A stretch of 64,000 nucleotides of DNA from Lucifuga dentata (taxonomy: Eukaryota > Chordata > Actinopteri > Ophidiiformes > Bythitidae). The DNA is taken from NCBI GenBank assembly GCA_014773175.1, contig VXCM01000326.1, positions 62,001 to 126,000 of the forward strand. Direction: 5' to 3'. The position numbers and the translations under genes are program-made. Within the stretch, counting starts at the first letter, position 1, and the number at the start of each line of letters is the position of its first letter. Shown here in pieces: positions 57,874 to 64,000 of the stretch. Under the pieces are notes generated by a model, which did not search any database, had not been told where the DNA came from, and saw nothing but the letters and a program-made list of their open reading frames with translations.

Positions 57874-59327
57874 CCACGTAGATGTATGCAGTTCAAATGT
57901 ATGAGCAGTTAAAATCAAGTTTAATCCTCAGTAGCATACACAGTTATAAAAGATACATCTTTTTATCAAACACTTTATCCTACTCTAGTGAGATAGTGAG
58001 TCTTTGCACTATCAGTTACACAGCATCTCTTGCTGTGTTCCATGATGCAGCCTCATAATGCTCATAGTTTAGAAACCTTGAAGTTTATAAATTCAATTGT
58101 CATTAAAAAAAAAAAAAAAAAAAAAAGGTTAATTTCAACATCCCGAGTCAGGAAGTGATTGTGTTTCATGCCCATCTTTGATAAAATGAAATGAGAGCAA
58201 AATCCGGTATGAATGCGATTTACAGTAAGAGACAGAGACTTGTGGCGATGAGGGATATTATTTATGGCTTTGAACATGCTGTGGTGCATGCTGCCTTTTG
58301 CCTCCTGTTTACAGATTTCATCAAGCCACACTACTGCTGGAGGACGTCTTTTGTTCTCCAGAGAGAGAGAGAGAGAGACAGAATTTACTTCATTCACACA
58401 CATTAGCAAACAAAATCTAGATTTTAAAAAGCTCTCAAAAAATGGTGTACCCAGAGAACACTGGAGGCACATAATCTTTAGACTTTACACTTTATGCTAG
58501 AAAACCCTGCAGGTACTGACAAGCAAGAAGCTTTGCCTCTCTGATACCATAAGATCTGATAAGCATAAAATAAAAGCACATTTTAATAAGTGAAGCAAGT
58601 ATCTGGCCATTAGTTCATTGCTTTCCTTTATCTCAACTGCACTGCCTTCAAGTTATCATTGACCTATGAATTTCAGTTTGAGCAGCTATGAAAACGGTTT
58701 GCTAGGTTTACGGCTCTGTGTCCTCTGACTCCAACATACTCTAACAGAAGCATAAGTAAATCAGCAGCAATATGTTGATCTCAACAGTGAACTAAATTGC
58801 AAAAATTGGTGGTTGCCAGAAATGTAACTGACAGTATAATAAGCTGTGCAGGGTTAAAGTATAATAAGCTGTGCAGAGTTAAAGGCGATTATAAGGTCCT
58901 CACAAATGCTGCCAAGTCTGTCAGGTCAGACTGCTAAGCCTTAGGACCTCCCAATTGCTTATTCTTTAATTTCCTCTTCTGAAATATGGTAGTTTCCATC
59001 CCGGGATGTCTAACTGCAGAATGGGGACATGAGAGAACTTATTTATGGTGTCCAAAATATGGTTATGATTATTTGACAAAGCACTGTCTTAATAAAAGAA
59101 AAAGAGGTAATATCTATGAGGAGTCATGGGGTATTGGCAGTGTAGACAGTATTTGTGTTTGCTGCTCATAGTCACTTAATCAGTCTCAAAATTCATATTT
59201 GATTAAAGGAGACATAAGAAGGTCCAAGCAAACATAAACTAGCTACCAAGTGATCAGACATTTGTCAATGAAGCAAACACACCCTTAAATGAAAAGATGT
59301 AGGTGGAACACAAAAAGACACTGTCTT
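57874..59327. other. Non-coding stretch
   Basis: No gene was recognised. An A-run lies at 58105-58126, a GA run near 58361-58378, and a 25-base tandem block (TATAATAAGCTGTGCAG) occurs twice near 58836 and 58860. Confidence 0.5.
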
Positions 59328-59360
59328 TGAGTGTCTAGAAGAGCACTTTACAAATAAAAT

Positions 59361-59394
<34 letters not shown>

Positions 59395-59428
59395 NTGAGT
59401 GTCTAGAAGAGCACTTTACAAATAAAAT

Positions 59429-59461
<33 letters not shown>
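59328..59461 (+). mobile_element. Retroelement 3' tail ending in (ATT)n, duplicated around N at 59395
   Basis: TCTAGAAGAGCACTTTACAA followed by ATAAAATGT and an ATT array resembles a common fish LINE tail (GCGCTATATAAATA...). The 67 bases 59328-59394 recur after the N, so the second copy is probably a join artefact. Confidence 0.55.
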
Positions 59462-59463
<2 letters not shown>

Positions 59464-61250
59464 AGACAGCAGTCATCAAAGCCATTATCTGTCTCTAAGA
59501 AAAAAAGAAAATAAAAATTTTCACTGTCCAAAAGCCAGTATTTTTGAATACTCCTGTACTTAAATTAAAAAAAAAAAAAAAAAAAAAACCAGCTACTTTA
59601 TTTGAAAAACACTGACTATACATGTCACACGGACAAATGGTATACTACCATTCAGGTACTGAAATAATGGACTTTTCTCCATGGTGGACATTTTGATTTG
59701 TCAAACAAGGTTAAACTATTAACACTGGCACTGCTTGAATTCATTTAGGCATGTTCATGTCAGAACTGTGATTCTGTGCTTTCCTGCTCACTAGTACAAC
59801 TCAATGAAACGGAACCAACATTAATACGATTGGTTACACCTGTGCTTGAAAAATCAAAATGTCTGTGGTGAGAAATGTCAGTGATCTACTATGCAATACT
59901 GAAGCTCATGTGAGTGAAAATTAAAACACAAACACTGAAACAACAATATGCAAATGTTAAAGCAAGGCAAATCTCCATAAACAAGCTGTAGCCATGAGTT
60001 ATATTCCTGTTACCTGAAGCCAGCATGGCTAACAAAAAGTACTTCCACTGAAATAATACTATAATTACTGTCCCAAACTCTCATCTTTCTTTTGATCCAC
60101 AGCCTCACTGCAGCCTCACAGGTGTTTCACTTCCTGTCTCAAGCTCCGCCCTCTTACTCACTTTCCTATGAATTCTCCACAGGGTGGAGCTTAGCCTTTC
60201 ATCCCTTTGCCTCTACTTTTGAAAGTAAATCAGAGCATTTGATCTTTTTTTCCCCCACTCATGAGCCTCTTCAAATGTCTCTTCTCATGGCACTCTCAAC
60301 AAAATAAACAGGCGCTGTGTCCCCAACCACAACACTAGTAAATAATGTCTTACTTCACCACGCATTTGTGAGATATTTTATCCAGCCTTAATATTTCACA
60401 TTTGTGTGTTGGACAAAAAAATGATGTTGTTCACAAACTGAGAAACTCTATTTCACTCAATTTCTTATCTCAAAAATATGCACCTCCAGCTAAGTACTTG
60501 ACTTGAAAACTTAATGGAATCACAAAAACCACAAGTGGACTTAACCAATTATTTTTTTGTCATGGCTTTCTGTTGCTTTAGCATCAGAGCCAGTTAGGGC
60601 AAATGTGTTTGTGCATGTGCATGTGTGATTGCGTGCGTGCATGCATGCACAATCATTTTGTCATGATGGTTTAACAGCAATTTTAATCCTTGTTTGAAGA
60701 AATGGTACTTGGGAGCAGGGTTAACAATGCTTATTTACCCCAAAAAGTGAGGCCAACACAAAGGTTTCTTAACACAAGGCTTTGCTACAAAAATCAATAA
60801 ATCTTCACTCATCTTCAGGTGTGTGTAAAGCACTTAAGTGAAGCATTATTTTATGATATCTACTGCATCATAGTCATTTTCACAGCTTTGCAGTGAACTA
60901 CTTTGACCGAGCTTTTGAAATAATAAACTTAAGACTTCTGGTTAAATCTCAGAGGGGATGTCGCAGAAGATCGATAACAGCAGTCAATAGCTGACTGCTT
61001 TGTGTGTTATATTACTCGGCACCGAGCCAGAGCGATACTCGAGCCATGAAGTAAAATGGATGTCGATGATCACAGCACAACTAGACGCTATTTAGGACCA
61101 CTGCAAAATATTGAATAATCCACTCCCACTTGTACATCTGGCCCAGCTTCCCTCTTCTCTCACTGTTTTTCTTTTATCTACTCTCTCATGACCACAGTAC
61201 CTTGTTGTCATTTTAAAGCTCCATCATTGCTTATGCCATTTCTGTCTTAA
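59462..61250. other. Non-coding stretch
   Basis: No gene was seen. An A-run lies at 59567-59588 and an alternating purine-pyrimidine GTGCATGTGCATG-type tract at about 60604-60651. Confidence 0.5.
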
Positions 61251-64000
61251 CTATTACAGATTATTGCTCCTTGATCCCTGGCTGCTCCCATCCCGGCCTC
61301 TTCTGCTGTGACAGGCTGCTCCTTGACCTTGGCCACGGTTACACGTTGTTGATGCCAGTTGGTTGGTTCAGCGGTGGGAATCTTTCTGCCAGCCAGTTTT
61401 AGTAACCTCTGGCAGTCGGTCGTATGTGTACATGTGTGTGTAGCTGTTTAGGTGTCTAACCTTGGCACTGGATTCTGTTCTGTTTGTTTCTCTTAGCCTC
61501 CTTCCCGCTGTGTCTCTTTTAACCTCTTTGTGGGTCACATCCACTCCTGGAGCAACTGCTGAGCCTGCAGCCAAGCCCACGACACAGCCATCATGATGCT
61601 GAGCATGAAAACAACATAAAAACACAGCCCATGCAACCTGCGGTGTTAACCTTAAGTTGTACACAGTGGGACTGCTGTACACAGCCCTGCCACCGTGTCT
61701 GTTCGGCTGTTTGCTCTCAGCGAATCGCCACAGTGACGCAGCCGCCATCAGACCGAGAGGATTAAACTCAGTCCAAACCCACAAAAACACACCACCAGTA
61801 ACAAGATATACAACATTTTCTTCACACCTGAGAGAATCATGATGTAGAAACATCATTATGGATCAGTACTTGCTAGAAACATAATGTGGTATTTCAAACG
61901 ATGAAAGCAAAGTCCCTATAGAATATGATATATAGTAGAAATAGCAGGGCTTCATAAATCTCCAGCTCCCCGTGTAGTGGCAGTAGATATAAAATACAAT
62001 ACTTTACGGTTGAACATTTTACTGCTTGTTACTAAAACAATAACATAAGCAATTGAAACCCTTATATAAAGAGAGCTGTAAGTAACCAGGAACAGCAGGG
62101 TGTCTGTCTGTATTTTAAAATGAAGTTGTTTAATCTCCACCCATCTCCCACCCATTTCTTGTTCATGCAGACTCCATCTTTCACTCGCAGTCCCTCCCTC
62201 CTTCTATTTGGGAGCAACAGCTCTAGTGATGCTTCATGTGGGAATCAATGGACACAGTTAATCAAATGGCTGGAAGCTGATGGCTTTAGTGGAGCTTGTG
62301 GGTGGGCCAGCAAGCACTGGCTTAGGCCAGCATCAAACGACAAAGATAAGTGAGCATGGACGCCCCTCAGTTATCTCTGTTAGGATGCACCACTTGAAGG
62401 GCATTCAAACAGAGATAATGTCCATCACCAGCAAGCAATGTGTATTTTGTGAAACTGATGTTTGGTTTCTGGACAAGATGAATGAGACCATAGTCAAGAT
62501 AGGAAACTAAGGTTGGAGGTCAACTCTTGACAGTTCATGTTTTTGACTCTTCACCAACTTGTTCAATACAATAATAAGTGTTTTTGGAGATTTATTTTAT
62601 GCTATCTCAATAAAACACAATTTGAATATGGACAAATATTGGACAAATGTGGCAGCAGAGGTACATTACATTAACTATCAGCCCTTTTATTTGTGGAAGT
62701 TTCTGCTTGTTGATTATGATTCTGTTGCTTGACCCAGACCATGATGCCTGTCGTAACGGTTTTCAGTTTGCCTTGACAGATTTCAGCAAGTTTGGAACAA
62801 AGCATGGTCACATATTGTTGGTAGGATAGTTTAGTAATCATTTTAAATATTTTGTTCGTCACGCTAGAAAAAAAATGTGCGTTTTCATTCAACCCCTCTT
62901 CAGACGACAGAGGTGAAGATATTTTAAAGATTGTGCATGCTAATTTTTGGCTGCTGAGACAGCAAGGAATCAAGGACAGGAGAACATAGATAAAATGCAT
63001 TTTAGCCAAATTAAATGCAAAGCAAACATACACACACACGACACCCACATACCCTCAGGAACAGAGCAAATGTCACTTTGATTTAACTGAAATGCAAAAA
63101 ATGTCTGATGTGTTTCTTTGGTGAATTACCATATAAATAACTTTCACTGCTTATCAAGCTTTGCTTAAAGAGCCTGTGCTCAGAACTACAAAGAGAAAGA
63201 GAAATGCTTTTCTGGTGCAAGATGTGCTTTAATGAAACATCCCTAAAGACAATAGGAAACAGCCACAGTATCAAAGACAAACAAAATTCATTCATGCAAT
63301 AACAATAACTCATCTCTATACTAATAGCAATAATGATAATACAATACTACAAGTAGCATTGTACATGATACATGACTGGACAAGCTGTACAGCAGCACAG
63401 ACTGTAAAGATAAGTAGCCAACTAGCCAATCCACCACTGAAACGGTCTGTAACAGCTAGAAAAGTACAACTAGTCCTGACTTTCCAACAAACAATACTAT
63501 TAACCACTGTATGAATAGCAAATTTGACTTTAAGGGGAGAAATATGTGTTTACCAATACTTGAATGGATCAGCATTTCTGATTTATCTGCCAATAATCTG
63601 AATATGATGCAAATTATCCACAAAATTCTACAAGCATTTTTGTTGTAATGTCATTTTTTTATTATAAACATTTTGCAGTATTAAACTGTGTATTTTTATT
63701 GTAACAATTACTTTTGTATAACAGTGCAAGTTCATGTGCTTTTGAATAAGAAATGCTTGTCTGTATTTGACGTAATGTTAAACTGAAGAAACCCCTTAAG
63801 GTTTTTAATGACTATTCAGATTAAGTAAGCAACTTAAAAATGGTACTTTTGCTTTGAGCAATCTGTGATGGTCATTGCGTTGGATTTTGATTGTCTGATC
63901 TGAAATAGACGAGGATAAGTAGACCTGACCTAAAATCTGGTTGGCCTGAATAGATCCAAACAAAGAGAGAGAACACCAACACTGGCAGTGTCATGATGTG
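61251..64000. other. Non-coding stretch with a G+C-richer patch
   Basis: About 61260-61760 is G+C-richer than its surroundings. It is open on the minus strand for 162 codons (61856-61368) and on the plus strand for 61 codons, with no domain recognised. The remainder to the window end is A+T-rich, with no repeats or genes seen. Confidence 0.45.

Noticed and set aside
58062..58472. 136-codon minus frame
   Set aside because: It crosses a GA run and an A-run, which extend it artificially.
61368..61856. 162-codon open frame on the minus strand in a G+C-richer patch
   Set aside because: No family was recognised, and the opposite strand is partly open too, which points to low stop-codon density rather than coding. 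A translated search could reopen it.

Overview
The window looks like non-coding genomic DNA from a ray-finned fish, probably a percomorph teleost. The evidence is an A+T-rich background, dense mono-, di- and tetranucleotide microsatellites, many short non-autonomous DNA transposons with terminal inverted repeats (TIRs), and retroelement 3' tails that resemble teleost LINE tails. I found no convincing protein-coding gene, tRNA, rRNA or CRISPR array. The longest open frames (about 160 codons) show no recognisable domain, so the window fits a long intron or a gene desert. Species and locus cannot be named from the sequence alone.

Layout. 1-1408: plain non-coding sequence. 1409-7656: a direct tandem duplication whose second unit is split by a 2.6 kb insertion (4727-7305), which itself holds a nested TIR element (5633-6570). 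7880-9880: a hAT-like element with an 8-bp target site duplication (TSD) and a second small element nested in it (8522-8909). 9889-21134: mostly unremarkable, with a CTCF-like site at 11342 and a TIR element at 15245-15816. 21135-30000: another TIR element and the first three copies of a repeated palindromic-ended MITE family. 30000-41784: unique sequence with possible conserved elements, a 200-bp foldback hairpin (33421-33620) and LINE tails near 37.7 and 38.3 kb. 41793-43025: a clean hAT-type element with a perfect 8-bp TSD. 43034-64000: microsatellites, two more MITE copies (45285, 54541), converging LINE tails (56.1-56.4 kb) and a LINE-like tail at 59.3 kb.

The most interesting non-repeat signals are on the minus strand. 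At 50290/50291 a strong polypyrimidine tract and AG run directly into GTGAGT, the arrangement of a recursive (zero-length exon) splice site. A possible 77-bp exon lies upstream of it at 57520-57596. If both are real, a minus-strand gene with a very long intron spans this window.

Assembly caution. There are 28 single N characters. Twelve separate two direct copies of 55-67 bases, and most others sit in or beside homopolymers or simple repeats. This is best read as contig ends overlapping by about one k-mer that were joined without merging, so the duplications at those points are probably false, and open frames crossing them should not be trusted.
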